A stretch of DNA of 64,000 bases from Saprospiraceae bacterium (GCA_027486765.1 JAIXOO010000465.1:1-64000), one strand, 5' to 3'; numbered from the stretch's first letter, positions 1 to 9,886 are shown. A program made the numbers and translations. The notes: generated by a model not told the origin, from the sequence alone.

Positions 1-627
1 ACCTCCCGCCTGGGCATTCATTTTCGTTTTGGTACCATCAGCATCCGGGAAAAGGCGCGCCGGGCACTGGAACTGAACGAAACGTTCCTCAATGAGTTGA
101 TCTGGCGTGATTTTTACGCACAAATCCTCACTAATTTCCCCCACGTGGCCAAGGGTTCTTTCCGCCCCGAATACGACCGCATCGAATGGCGCAACGATGA
201 AAAGGAGTTTGAAAAATGGTGTTCAGGCAAAACGGGTTACCCCATTGTCGATGCTGGTATGCGTGAACTCAACAGCACGGGCTTTATGCACAACCGGGTG
301 CGGATGATCACGGCGAGTTTTTTGACCAAACATTTGTTGATTGACTGGCGTTGGGGTGAGGCCTATTTTGCTAAAAAACTGCTAGACTTCGATTTGGCGA
401 GCAACAATGGGGGCTGGCAATGGGCTGCTGGCAGTGGTACGGATGCAGCGCCGTATTTTCGGGTGTTTAGCCCGGCTGCGCAGCAGGAAAAATTTGATCC
501 GGAGTACAAATATGTGCGGAAGTGGGTGCCGGAATATGGGACGGCAGCTTATCCGAAGCCGATGGTCGACCACAAATTTGCACGGGAGCGTTGTTTGGAG
601 GTGTACAAAATTGCGCTAAAAAAATGA
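1..627 (+). CDS. phr: Deoxyribodipyrimidine photolyase/cryptochrome, 3' part
   Basis: The frame is open from base 1, so the 5' end lies outside the window; 208 codons of the C-terminal FAD-binding domain remain. Visible family motifs are TSRLGIHFRFG near the first base, NELIWRDFYAQ, VDAGMREL, the W-rich helix with WRWGEAYF, and the strongly conserved ASNNGGWQWAAGSGTDAAPYFR followed in pieces by RVFSP, KFDPEY and PMVDHKFARER. Enzymes of this family use blue light and reduced FAD to split cyclobutane pyrimidine dimers in DNA. The motifs fit the class I CPD photolyase/cryptochrome branch; photolyase and cryptochrome cannot be separated without the N-terminal antenna domain. A TTG at 97 is an internal codon, not the start. 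Confidence 0.93.
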   Translation, partial: TSRLGIHFRFGTISIREKARRALELNETFLNELIWRDFYAQILTNFPHVAKGSFRPEYDRIEWRNDEKEFEKWCSGKTGYPIVDAGMRELNSTGFMHNRVRMITASFLTKHLLIDWRWGEAYFAKKLLDFDLASNNGGWQWAAGSGTDAAPYFRVFSPAAQQEKFDPEYKYVRKWVPEYGTAAYPKPMVDHKFARERCLEVYKIALKK

Positions 628-669
628 GCAAGAGTACGACCGATGAGTACAGAAGGCATCGTATAATTT

Positions 670-785
670 CTAAGGTGGTTCTTAGGTGTCTATGGTTTCT
701 TAGGTGGTGAAGAAAGAAAGATACATGCAAAAGGGACAATCTTTCACCACCTAAGAAACCAAAGGCACCTAAGAATTCACCTAAG
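670..785. repeat. Nested imperfect palindrome between photolyase and susD
   Basis: A perfect 18-bp inverted repeat (694-711 with 743-760) is flanked by an 8-bp pair (CTTAGGTG 681-688 with CACCTAAG 766-773) and a weaker third pair (670-680 with 774-785). The word CTTAGGTG or a near copy thus recurs three times in each arm. The element has no U-run and lies just before a separate true terminator, so it does not look like a simple terminator. It fills most of the 628-868 gap, where no gene is seen. Confidence 0.75.
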
Positions 786-797
786 CGAAACAAAAAA

Positions 798-834
798 ACG
801 CCAACCAGGATTACTCCCGATTGGCGTCTTTTTT
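798..834. terminator. Rho-independent terminator of susCD
   Basis: The stem ACGCCAA (798-804) pairs with TTGGCGT (821-827). On the minus strand the stem is followed by a T-run, 35 bases after the susD stop. On the plus strand it is followed by TCTTTTTT, so it may also stop readthrough from the photolyase side. Confidence 0.8.
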
Positions 835-868
835 AGCACGCTAGTGCCCTTTCAGCAAAAACTTCAGC

Positions 869-2608
869 TTAGTAGCCAGGGTTCTGCTTCAGGATATCAG
901 CACCGATGACGTCGATCTGATCTTGTGGAATTGGCAGCAATTCATGCTTGCCAGCAGTGAAGGTAGAACCACCCAAAGTACCAGCCAAAAACTTGGACTC
1001 ATAAGTCAGGTAAGCATTGATGGCAGTTGCCGCGGTTCCCCAACGTACTAGGTCATAGAAGCGGTGGCCTTCGCCAGACAATTCGATTTTGCGTTCGAAC
1101 TGAACAGCAGTGCGGGCAACAGCTTTGTCTGTCCAAGCAGTGTTGTACAAGCCTATCACGTAGTTGGCAGCGTTAGAGCCGTTGGCACGTTTTACAAAGC
1201 CAGCAGGGTTCGCTGCACGAGCACGGATCAGGTTGACATATTCCCGCGCTTTTTCCAGGCTACCAATTTCAACTTCGCACTCAGCAGCCATCAGCAGTAC
1301 ATCTGCAAAACGGATGATGGTGAAGTTTTGAGCAGTATAACCAGGAGTCCAGGAGGTGTTGTCCTGCAAGGAACCAACATCAGACTTGTAGTAAGTATAC
1401 TTCTTTGGAGAGTAAGGACCACCGTTAGGCTGGTTGCGAATCCACGCCACACCGGGGTGATCTTGCCAATCCAGGAATGGAATACCACGACGGCCAACTG
1501 ACCAGTCGAGACGTGGATCCAAGGTACCTGCATCTGGTGTAAAGGCATCGCCTGAACCAACACCCATGTCCGTTTTAACCTGGTTTGCACCAGTGTTGTA
1601 GCTACCATCCAACAGTGGAAGACCATTGGCGTCTACGCGGAAAGAGTTCACCAATTCAAAGCTAGGCTGGAAGAATCCACAGCAGTTACCAGGACCGTTA
1701 GGACCAGTGTTGTATGGATAGTTCAAGTCAAATTCAGCGTTGGCGTTGTTTACACTACCGGTGTTGGCAGCAGCCTGCCAAGCCCATACGGATTCAGCAT
1801 TGTTGTCGTTAGAACCTTTGTACAAGTCACCATATTTGGCTTCCAGTGCATACTTCTTGCCATTGCTGGTTACACCATTGGCGATACAAGCGTCGAACTG
1901 TGCTTTGGCTTCAGCATACTTCTTCTGATACAGGTAAGTTTTGCCGAGGTAAGCAGCAGCAGCCCACTTGTTTACACGACCAACCTGGCCCTGAGTTGCA
2001 GGCAGGTTGTCCAGTGCATATTTGAAGTCTGCTTCAATTTTAGGCCACAGATCCTGGTTATTTGGCACTTTTTCGATGCCACCACCATAATCTACACTTT
2101 CGTCAACATAAGGTGTGTTGTTGAAGTTGCGCTTCAATTGGAAGTAGTAGTGCGCACGCAAGAAACGAGCCTGTGCACTTACACTGGTCTTGGTTGCTTC
2201 AGTTACATCTGGCTGAGCATCAGCAATGAGGCGCAACACGAGGTTGGCGCGCGCAATGCCTTCATAGAGACCAACAAAGTTGTCGCGGATAACCCCTTGC
2301 GTTGATTGGTACTCAAAACGCTGGATCGGGTTGATGTCAGAAAAGTCACCGGGGTCGGTACCTTTGTTGGCATCACCACCACGAACACTACCCCAAACCC
2401 AGTTGATGGGGTGAACCATCCGACGGCCACGACCACTCACTTGGGAGTACACAGAAATCAGGGCAGCTTCGATACCCTTAGAAGTAGTCAATTGGGCGTT
2501 GGCCAACTGACCGGTTGGAGCAACCTCCAAAAAGCTATCCTTACAGGCAAAGCCAATCAGAGCCAGCAGGGCCAAGGCAAAACCAGTAATGAGCAATCTA
2601 TTTTTCAT
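869..2608 (-). CDS. RagB/SusD family nutrient-uptake outer membrane lipoprotein
   Basis: A 579-residue SusD-type lipoprotein. The first 21 residues form a lipoprotein signal peptide, with the acylated Cys at residue 22 (IGFAC), followed by the usual N-terminal region of the family. TPR-like helices fill the first half (for example AAAYLGKTYLYQKKYAEA), and the C-terminal RagB_SusD part carries FERKIELSGEGHRFYDLVRWG, the hallmark near the end of these proteins. SusD proteins sit on the cell surface and form a lid over the SusC transporter that captures oligosaccharides or peptides. The gene follows susC by 45 bases on the same strand and ends in a clear terminator, so the two form an operon. 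No glycoside hydrolase, peptidase or dedicated regulator is adjacent, so the substrate cannot be inferred. Confidence 0.95.
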   Translation of the reverse strand: MKNRLLITGFALALLALIGFACKDSFLEVAPTGQLANAQLTTSKGIEAALISVYSQVSGRGRRMVHPINWVWGSVRGGDANKGTDPGDFSDINPIQRFEYQSTQGVIRDNFVGLYEGIARANLVLRLIADAQPDVTEATKTSVSAQARFLRAHYYFQLKRNFNNTPYVDESVDYGGGIEKVPNNQDLWPKIEADFKYALDNLPATQGQVGRVNKWAAAAYLGKTYLYQKKYAEAKAQFDACIANGVTSNGKKYALEAKYGDLYKGSNDNNAESVWAWQAAANTGSVNNANAEFDLNYPYNTGPNGPGNCCGFFQPSFELVNSFRVDANGLPLLDGSYNTGANQVKTDMGVGSGDAFTPDAGTLDPRLDWSVGRRGIPFLDWQDHPGVAWIRNQPNGGPYSPKKYTYYKSDVGSLQDNTSWTPGYTAQNFTIIRFADVLLMAAECEVEIGSLEKAREYVNLIRARAANPAGFVKRANGSNAANYVIGLYNTAWTDKAVARTAVQFERKIELSGEGHRFYDLVRWGTAATAINAYLTYESKFLAGTLGGSTFTAGKHELLPIPQDQIDVIGADILKQNPGY

Positions 2609-2653
2609 GTTAGATCATTTATTTAGCTTAACAACTTAAGCAGTTAAGTGTTT

Positions 2654-5600
2654 TTAGAAACCAACGTTTACACCAAAGTTAAAGCTCTTGGTAATTGGGT
2701 AGTTACCTACGTCGATACCGAATTGAGTATCGGCGTTGCCACCTACGGATGGATCCAAACCTTCGTATTTGGTGATGGTCAACAGGTTATTGGCAGATGC
2801 AAACACCCGCAGGCGGGTGATTTTCAACTTAGCCAGCATAGCAGAAGGCAGTGTGTAACCCAATCCCAGGTTCTGCAAGCGTACATAAGCACCATCTTCA
2901 ACATAGAAAGAGTTGGCCTGGGTGTTGGTACTGAAGTTCGATGCAGTTTCGAAAATTGGAATGGTTGCACCGCGGTTGGTTGGAGACCAAGAGTCTTTCA
3001 CACGTTCTGCAATGGCTGCTCCCTGGAAAGAAGGGAAGAAGTCGGTAAACCACTTCGAAGCATTGAAAATCTTGTTGCCGAATACCCCGTTGGCGTAAGC
3101 AGTGAAGTCGATATTTTTGTAAGTCAACGTCAAGCCGATACCACCCGAAAACTTAGGAACTGGGCTACCCAGGTAAGTACGGTCGTTTACATCGATTTTG
3201 TTGTCGCCATTCAAGTCAGCATAACGGAAACGGCCAATGCCTTTACCATCCTGAGCAGGTGAAGAGGCAACTTCTTCAGCAGTTTGGAACAAACCAGTCA
3301 CTTCGTAACCAAAGAAAGCAGAAATAGACTGACCCAACTGGTTGCGGATTGGCGTAAGACCACGGTAACCTGGGTTAACAGTAGTCAGGTAAGTCAAACC
3401 TGGTGCCAATGAAGAAATTTCGTTCTTCAAAATACCTGCAGTCACGTTCAGTTCGTACTTCAAGTCGCCTACCAGATTGCCACGAGTAATCACCTGGATG
3501 TCTACGCCAGCATTCAACATCTCAGCAATGTTAACAGCAGGAGGAGCGGCGTCAACACCGTTGGTGGCAGCAATAGGCACCTGCAGCAACAAGTCACGGG
3601 TCTTCTTATTCCAAATGTCCAAAATCACGTCCAACTTGCCATTGAAGAAGGTACCATCAAAACCGATGTTCTGTGTAACTGAAGTTTCCCACTTGGCATC
3701 AGGGTTACCGATACGAGTCCGGTAGAAACCAGCAACCGCGCTGGAGTTGGTACCGTTGATGTCGTAAGAAGACGCACCGATGCTACCGCCAAACAAGTTG
3801 AATTGGTTGTTGGGGTTAACGTTGTTGGAGTTACCCATGATCCCGTAACCGCCACGGATTTTCAAATCGTCGATCCACTTCAGGTTTTCCATGAACTTTT
3901 CGGAAGAGATCCGCCAAGCAGCAGAGAAGGCTGGGAATACCCCATAACGGCTGTTTTCGCCAAAACGGGAAGAACCGTCACGACGTACCAGACCAGTCAG
4001 GATGTACTTGTCGTTGAAATTGTAAGCCACCCGACCGAAGTAAGAAGCAAAGTTCACCCCTTTGCCGTAGTTACTTCCTGGAGGGTTAGGCGTTGTGTTA
4101 GGCAGCGTAATGAAGTCTGGGTCATTGGAGAATGGGTTCAGACCACTAGCGCCGATGCTCCGGAAACGACCATCATTCAGGGCTTCCTGACCTACCAAGA
4201 TGTCAATACCATGTACACCAAACTTCTTCTTATAGTTGGCAGTATTCGTAACTACCCAACCAAAGTTAAAACCACTACCTTCGTTGTAAGTAAAGGCAGA
4301 GTTGTTCTCTGAGTTCTCGTATTGGATACCAAAGTAGCCAACGTTGTAGTTGCTTCCGTAGTTACCGCCTAAGCTCGTGCGCAACACCAAACCAGGAATC
4401 AGGTCGTACTCGGCATAAATGTTACCAAAGAAGCTGGTGTTGAAGCCACGGTTGTCGCGGCCACGATCGCGGTTGGCAACTGGGTTACGAGGGTTGTTGA
4501 AACCTTTGGATGCAGTACCCGCATAACCACCAAACTCATCATACACAGGAATGATAGATGGCATACGGAAGGCTTGCAATACGTCGTTTTCGTCGTCACC
4601 AACACCCAAACCACCGTTATCGCCAGTTTGACCCAATACCTGACGGTAAGTAAATTGCAGGTTTTCACCGATGCGCAATTTGTTGGTCAGGTTGAACTCA
4701 GAGTTGGCACGGAAAGCGTGGCGTTTGAATTCGTTGTAAAGCAGGATACCCGATTGATTCTGGGTGCTCAATCCGAAATAGAAACGACTGTTGTCACCAC
4801 CACCAGAGAAACCCAAAGAGTGGCGAGTGATCGGTGCAGTACGCGTAATCGCATCGTACCAGTCGGTACCTGCTTTGTTCGCTTTGGTAACCTGATAAAT
4901 ACCACCACGAGTTGGGTCAACATTGTACTTGGCTTTTTCAGCTTCCAGGTTCACGCTACCAACTACCCCAGCATTGCTACCAACACTAAGGTAATCAGGA
5001 ATAACTGGTGCGCTGCCACCCAAACCAATGGTACCAAACTGAGGGTGCGCAAACTTGATACCAGAGTTGGTATAACCTTGGGCAGTCCATTTAGCAAAAT
5101 CGGTAGGGTTCATCATTTCCAGGCCCGTGCCTGGATCGGTGAAACCATACAGGCCATCATAAGTTACACTCAATTTGCGTGCGCTTTTTGAGCCTTTTTT
5201 AGTGGTGTAAACGATTACCCCACTCGCTGCACGAGCACCATAGATTGAAGCCGCCGCAGCGTCTTTCAATACGGTAGTAGACTCGATGTCGCCAGGATTG
5301 AGGAAGTCGGTAGAACCAACCGGAACCCCATCCACGATGTACAATGGCTCGTTGCCACCGAAGGAACCGAAGCCCCGTACGCGGATTTGGCTGGTTGTAC
5401 CAGGCTGACCGTTGGTTACTACGGTTACCCCGGATACACGACCAGCCAATTGCTGCTCTACGTTACCAGAAGGAACCAGTACCAGATCTTTGGCCTTTAC
5501 GGTTGATACCGCACCGGTTGCTTCCCGACGGCTGTCCACGGTATAACCCGTTACAACCAATTCTTTCAGCGTAGATACGTCTTCTTCTAATGTGATGTTG

Positions 5601-5887
5601 TAAGCGCTTTGGGCGTCCAATGCCACCTCAAGGGTGCGGTAACCCACATAGCTGATCACCAGAGCGCCTCCGGTGCTAGGTACTTCCATGGAGAAAGTAC
5701 CATCTAATTCGGTAACTACACCGGATGCAGTACCTTTTAGTAGAACGTTAACTCCAGGTAGGCTTTCGCGATTGGCGTCAGTGATTTTCCCACTGATCGT
5801 CCGTTGTCCGATTGCTGCGACGGCCGGCAAGCACAGCAGCAAGAATACGGCGAGCCTCTGAAGTAGAGCTGAATAGCTGTTTTTCAT
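2654..5887 (-). CDS. SusC/RagA family TonB-linked outer membrane protein
   Basis: A 1,077-residue TonB-dependent transporter. A signal peptide ends near residue 27. A carboxypeptidase-regulatory-like domain follows (residues about 30-105, with GKITDANRESLPGVNV and VISYVGYRT), then the TonB box (ELVVTGY). The plug domain (residues about 120-235) holds RVRGFGSFGGNEPLYIVDGVP and the SusC signature DAAAASIYGARAASGVI, and a 22-strand beta-barrel fills the rest. It imports the ligand captured by the following SusD protein, using energy from ExbBD-TonB. No extra N-terminal STN domain is seen, so there is no direct sign of trans-envelope sigma/anti-sigma signalling. It is the first gene of the pair. 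Confidence 0.96.
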   Translation of the reverse strand: MKNSYSALLQRLAVFLLLCLPAVAAIGQRTISGKITDANRESLPGVNVLLKGTASGVVTELDGTFSMEVPSTGGALVISYVGYRTLEVALDAQSAYNITLEEDVSTLKELVVTGYTVDSRREATGAVSTVKAKDLVLVPSGNVEQQLAGRVSGVTVVTNGQPGTTSQIRVRGFGSFGGNEPLYIVDGVPVGSTDFLNPGDIESTTVLKDAAAASIYGARAASGVIVYTTKKGSKSARKLSVTYDGLYGFTDPGTGLEMMNPTDFAKWTAQGYTNSGIKFAHPQFGTIGLGGSAPVIPDYLSVGSNAGVVGSVNLEAEKAKYNVDPTRGGIYQVTKANKAGTDWYDAITRTAPITRHSLGFSGGGDNSRFYFGLSTQNQSGILLYNEFKRHAFRANSEFNLTNKLRIGENLQFTYRQVLGQTGDNGGLGVGDDENDVLQAFRMPSIIPVYDEFGGYAGTASKGFNNPRNPVANRDRGRDNRGFNTSFFGNIYAEYDLIPGLVLRTSLGGNYGSNYNVGYFGIQYENSENNSAFTYNEGSGFNFGWVVTNTANYKKKFGVHGIDILVGQEALNDGRFRSIGASGLNPFSNDPDFITLPNTTPNPPGSNYGKGVNFASYFGRVAYNFNDKYILTGLVRRDGSSRFGENSRYGVFPAFSAAWRISSEKFMENLKWIDDLKIRGGYGIMGNSNNVNPNNQFNLFGGSIGASSYDINGTNSSAVAGFYRTRIGNPDAKWETSVTQNIGFDGTFFNGKLDVILDIWNKKTRDLLLQVPIAATNGVDAAPPAVNIAEMLNAGVDIQVITRGNLVGDLKYELNVTAGILKNEISSLAPGLTYLTTVNPGYRGLTPIRNQLGQSISAFFGYEVTGLFQTAEEVASSPAQDGKGIGRFRYADLNGDNKIDVNDRTYLGSPVPKFSGGIGLTLTYKNIDFTAYANGVFGNKIFNASKWFTDFFPSFQGAAIAERVKDSWSPTNRGATIPIFETASNFSTNTQANSFYVEDGAYVRLQNLGLGYTLPSAMLAKLKITRLRVFASANNLLTITKYEGLDPSVGGNADTQFGIDVGNYPITKSFNFGVNVGF

Positions 5888-6251
5888 GAACTAGCAGAAT
5901 TTAAGATTGGTTAAATAAGAATGTAATTCAAACCCGATTACCACAGTGTTACTAAGCGTTTTTTAGGAATAATCCATCAAAAATAGTATTTTGGTATAAA
6001 ATTTGGCGATTTGTTGAAAATATTTATTTTTAGTGCAACGAAAAGCCATTTTTCCAAAAACTTGATGGAATCCCCAAAGCCTTACCAGCTCAACGTTTTA
6101 GTGCAATCCATCGCGGCTTGGAAATCGGAAAAAATGTAAAAAAAAGTCTTTTCAGAATAATCGAGATTTTTTTAGAGTGGACTCAGAATAAAGTAAAAGG
6201 CATTTATCTTGCGGCGGTAAAAATGGGTAATTCCCAATAAACTAACGGGCG
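5888..6251. other. Divergent intergenic region, susC to VCBS protein
   Basis: 364 bases of AT-rich DNA between two divergently transcribed genes. It must hold promoters for both. One clear susC box is listed separately. For the plus-strand gene only a weak match is seen (TATCTTGC at about 6205, seven or fewer of eight consensus positions). No gene, RNA motif or repeat is recognised here. Confidence 0.6.
5978..5985 (-). promoter_or_regulatory. Putative -7 box of susC promoter
   Basis: On the minus strand the bases read TATTTTTG, an exact match to the Bacteroidota TANNTTTG -7 element. It lies about 90 bases before the susC start codon. No good TTTG -33 element is seen at the usual spacing, so the call is tentative. 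Confidence 0.4.
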
Positions 6252-9200
6252 ATGAGATTTTCTTCCATACTTCTTATTCTTTCTTTTTTAATCTGGGGTT
6301 GCCAAAACAACAAATCAACCCTTTTTGAACAATTGTCACCTCAAAAAACCGGGGTGACTTTCAACAACACCATCTCCGACAACGATTCCTTCAACATCCT
6401 TACTTACGAGTACATCTATAATGGTGGTGGCGTTGCCATCGCAGATTTTAACCAGGATGGTTTACAGGATTTGTTTTTTTCGGGCAACCAGGTTGAAAAC
6501 AAACTATATTTGAACAAAGGAGACTGGAAGTTTGAAGACGTTACTGCCCAAGCGGGGGTAGGAGGGAAGGAGCGTTGGAAATCCGGCGTAGCCATCACCG
6601 ACCTCAATTACGATGGCCGCATGGATATTTACGTGGCCTGTATGACCTACTCCCCAGGACCTCGCCGGGCCAATTTATTTTACGTCAATCAGGGCAATGA
6701 CAAAAAGGGTCGCCCTACGTTTAAAGAAATGGCCGCAGAATATGGCATTGCTGATACTGCTTACACGACCGCCTGTGCTTTTTTGGACTATGACAACGAT
6801 GGCGATCAGGATCTCTACCTTGCCGTCAATCACCAGCGCAAAAAAGGAAGTAATAATTTGTCGGCCAATTCATTCCATTCCAGAAACCCGGATTCCATTT
6901 CCTTTAACCACGACAAACTGTACCGCAACGATTGGGATGCGACGCGTAAACATGCGGTTTTTACAGACGTATCCCTGGCCGCAGGCATCAAAGGTGAAGG
7001 TTATGGCTTGGCCATCAACATTACTGACTTGAACCGCGATGGTTGGAAAGACATCTATGTGAGCAATGATTACCTCACCAACGATCACCTCTACATCAAC
7101 AATCAGGACGGCACCTTCACAGATCGATTGGGCGAATACCTTAAACATACCTCTTACTCCGCCATGGGCAATGAGGTGGTTGACCTCAACAACGATGGTT
7201 TGGTCGATATTCTCGCCGTCGATATGATGCCGGAGGACAACTATCGGCGCAAAACCATGTTGCCAGCCAACAACTACAACACCTTCCAGAATTTTGAAGA
7301 GTTCAAATACGTGCACCAATATGTGCGCAATACCCTACAACTCAACCGGGGAAATGCTCCGGGCACCAACACGCCGGTTTTTAGCGAGATTTCCATGTTT
7401 GCCGGAATCAGTTCAACGGATTGGAGCTGGACTCCTCTTTCCGCAGATTTTGATCAGGATGGCTACCGCGATTTGATCGTTACCAATGGCTTCCCGAAAG
7501 ATGTAACCGACCTGGATTTTGGCGACTACAACTCCAATGCCAATACCTATGCCTCGCCAGGTTTTTTGAACGACAATATCCCCTCCGTAAAACTCAAAAA
7601 CTACGCCTTCCGCAACCGGGGGGATTTGACTTTTGAAAACATGGGTGAAAAATGGGGGATTACCGAAACCTCCTTTTCCAATGGTGCTGCCTATGGTGAT
7701 TTGGACAATGATGGGGATTTGGATTATGTGGTGAACAATATTAATGATCCGGCGTCGATTTTTCGGAATAATGCCGTTGTTGGGGCATCCCTTGCGGGGG
7801 CCCCGGGCGGGGGAAAGGGCGACCGCGAGGGTCGCCCCTACGGGTGGTTGGGCGTCCGATTACACGGTGATTCTCTGAACCCCATGGGCCTGGGTACCTG
7901 GATTGAAATCCAATACGGCGACAAACAAAAACAGGTTTGGGAACACAGCATTTACCGAGGCTACCTGTCTTCCATGCAGGCTTTGGCGCATTTTGGACTG
8001 GGCAAAAATGAAGTGGTGGACAAGGTGATCATTACCTGGCCCAATCAAAAAGGACAAGTACTGACCCAAGTCAAAGCCAATCAAGTACTGGACATCAAGT
8101 ACCAGGATGCCAAACTCAGTCAGGCACCACCACCGCCACCGCCCATTCAACCCTGGTTCAACAACGTTACGGCTGCGACTGGGGTCAACTACATGCACAC
8201 CGAAACGGATTTTATTGATTTTAACCTGCAACCCCTTTTGCCGCACAAGCTATCCCAATACGGCCCCGGTCTGGCCGTAGCCGACGTCAATGGAGATCAA
8301 CTCGATGATTTCTATGTATCGGCTGGGCACTTCCGCAAAGGGCGCTTCTTTGTTCAAAAAACAGATGGCACCTTTCAGGAGCGCGATTTACTGGAAGGGC
8401 CGGATGGACGTGACAAACGGGGTGAAGACCTGGGAGTCTTGTTTTTTGACGCAGATGGGGACGGCGATGAAGATTTGTACTCCGTGCGGGGTGGGGTGGA
8501 GTACCCTGCAGATGAACCTTCCTATCAGGATATTTTATACCTTAATAATGGTGGCCAATTTAGTCCTGCAAAAGGTGCCTTGCCTGCTTTCCTCAAAAGT
8601 GGCTCCTGTGTGAGAGCTGCCGATTATGATCGGGACGGCGATTTGGACCTTTTCATTGGCGGGCGCACCCGTCATAAAGAATACCCCAAACCCGTAAGCA
8701 GCTACTTGCTGCGCAACGAAAGTAAAGTGGGCAAGCCTAAATTTGTACTCGCAAACAACCAAGTGGCCCCCCAATTGAATGATTTAGGCCTGGTTTGTGA
8801 TGCACTGTGGACGGATTATGATCAGGATGGTTGGGTGGATTTGCTGCTGGCTGGGGAATGGATGCCGTTGACCTTGTTTAAAAACAATCAGGGCAAATTG
8901 AGCAATGCGACCAAGGGCAGCGGCCTGGAAAATTTCCCGGGTTGGTGGAATAGTTTGGTCGGTGCTGATTTTGATGCGGATGGCGACATCGATTACCTGG
9001 CTGGTAATCTAGGGTTGAATACCTTGTTCAAAGCTTCTCCCAAACAGCCGCTGGGAGTGTATGCTGCCGACTTCGATGGCAACCAAGGGTATGATGTAAT
9101 TCCTTCCGTTTTTTTTCCCAATCAAAAAGGAGCCCTGGAAGAATTCCCCTACCACAACCGATTGGACATGGACAAGCAGTTGATCCTCAGCAAGCGGAGT

Positions 9201-9863
9201 TACCTGATGCACGCCGAGTTTGCTCAAATCAACATGACCGAATATTTGAGCAACTTTCCGACCATCAAACCCCTGCATCTGACTGCTACCCACCTGCAAA
9301 GTAGTTTCATTCGCAATCTGGGTAAGGGGAAATTTGTAGTAGAGGCACTGCCCGATGCAGCTCAGTTGGCCCCGATTTATGGGATGATGACCGGAGATTG
9401 GAATGCCGATGGCCACCTGGACGCACTTTGTGTGGGCAACGACTATGGCATGGAAGTAACCACCGGACATTGTGATGCCTTGTCTGGATTGTTGTTATTG
9501 GGAAACAGCAAAGGCGGCTTTACCAATTGTTCCTTGCAACAATCTGGTTTTTATGTGCCTGGAGATGCCAAAAGTTTGGTGCAATTGGGTAATGCCAAAG
9601 GTGAATTGTACCTGGTTGCTGGGCAAAACCGTGGCCCATTACAAGTGTTTACTTCTTTTGCATCAGGTACAAAATTGTTGAACTACACCCAGAACGATGC
9701 GCAGGCTGAGGTAAAACTCAATGACGGAAAAGTTTTATTTTATGAACTGTATCATGGTGCCGGGTTTTTATCTCAATCTGCCCGGAAAATTGCCATCCCT
9801 AAAATCGCAAAGGAAATAACCTATACTGATTTTAGGGGTAAAAAGCGGGTAGTCAAATTTTAA
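6252..9863 (+). CDS. FG-GAP/VCBS repeat lipoprotein with ASPIC/UnbV domain
   Basis: A 1,203-residue secreted lipoprotein. The signal peptide ends at a lipobox, with Cys at residue 17. Two arrays of FG-GAP/VCBS repeats follow, at residues about 55-505 and 645-1150. Each repeat carries a calcium-binding-like D-x-D-x-D-G loop, as in ADFNQDGLQDLFFSGN, DYDNDGDQDLYLAV and DYDRDGDLDLFIGG. Such repeats fold as beta-propellers. Between the arrays lies an ASPIC/UnbV domain (residues about 532-616, HFGLGKNEVVDKVIITWP). The family is abundant in marine and sludge Bacteroidota and often lies near SusCD pairs, but its function is unproven; extracellular binding is likely. Residues about 508-532 are unusually Gly-rich and come from an inserted palindromic repeat. 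A similar but haem-motif-bearing gene follows after 23 bases, probably in one operon. Confidence 0.9.
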   Translation: MRFSSILLILSFLIWGCQNNKSTLFEQLSPQKTGVTFNNTISDNDSFNILTYEYIYNGGGVAIADFNQDGLQDLFFSGNQVENKLYLNKGDWKFEDVTAQAGVGGKERWKSGVAITDLNYDGRMDIYVACMTYSPGPRRANLFYVNQGNDKKGRPTFKEMAAEYGIADTAYTTACAFLDYDNDGDQDLYLAVNHQRKKGSNNLSANSFHSRNPDSISFNHDKLYRNDWDATRKHAVFTDVSLAAGIKGEGYGLAINITDLNRDGWKDIYVSNDYLTNDHLYINNQDGTFTDRLGEYLKHTSYSAMGNEVVDLNNDGLVDILAVDMMPEDNYRRKTMLPANNYNTFQNFEEFKYVHQYVRNTLQLNRGNAPGTNTPVFSEISMFAGISSTDWSWTPLSADFDQDGYRDLIVTNGFPKDVTDLDFGDYNSNANTYASPGFLNDNIPSVKLKNYAFRNRGDLTFENMGEKWGITETSFSNGAAYGDLDNDGDLDYVVNNINDPASIFRNNAVVGASLAGAPGGGKGDREGRPYGWLGVRLHGDSLNPMGLGTWIEIQYGDKQKQVWEHSIYRGYLSSMQALAHFGLGKNEVVDKVIITWPNQKGQVLTQVKANQVLDIKYQDAKLSQAPPPPPPIQPWFNNVTAATGVNYMHTETDFIDFNLQPLLPHKLSQYGPGLAVADVNGDQLDDFYVSAGHFRKGRFFVQKTDGTFQERDLLEGPDGRDKRGEDLGVLFFDADGDGDEDLYSVRGGVEYPADEPSYQDILYLNNGGQFSPAKGALPAFLKSGSCVRAADYDRDGDLDLFIGGRTRHKEYPKPVSSYLLRNESKVGKPKFVLANNQVAPQLNDLGLVCDALWTDYDQDGWVDLLLAGEWMPLTLFKNNQGKLSNATKGSGLENFPGWWNSLVGADFDADGDIDYLAGNLGLNTLFKASPKQPLGVYAADFDGNQGYDVIPSVFFPNQKGALEEFPYHNRLDMDKQLILSKRSYLMHAEFAQINMTEYLSNFPTIKPLHLTATHLQSSFIRNLGKGKFVVEALPDAAQLAPIYGMMTGDWNADGHLDALCVGNDYGMEVTTGHCDALSGLLLLGNSKGGFTNCSLQQSGFYVPGDAKSLVQLGNAKGELYLVAGQNRGPLQVFTSFASGTKLLNYTQNDAQAEVKLNDGKVLFYELYHGAGFLSQSARKIAIPKIAKEITYTDFRGKKRVVKF
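7776..7848 (+). repeat. Palindromic repeat inserted in frame in a coding sequence
   Basis: Within the VCBS gene, a GC-rich stretch contains a perfect 8-bp stem GGGCGACC (7817-7824) and GGTCGCCC (7830-7837), next to G/C runs at 7795-7813. It is translated as a low-complexity peptide containing GKGDREGRPYGW, placed just before the ASPIC/UnbV domain. Its base composition differs sharply from the surrounding gene. The reading frame continues through it without a stop. The exact element ends are uncertain. Confidence 0.65.
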
Positions 9864-9886
9864 TTCAACAGTTAAATCTAAAAGCG

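Noticed and set aside
7776-7848. Possible frameshift or sequencing error in the VCBS gene
   Set aside because: The frame stays open on both sides and the downstream ASPIC/UnbV domain is intact, so an in-frame insertion explains the GC-rich patch better.
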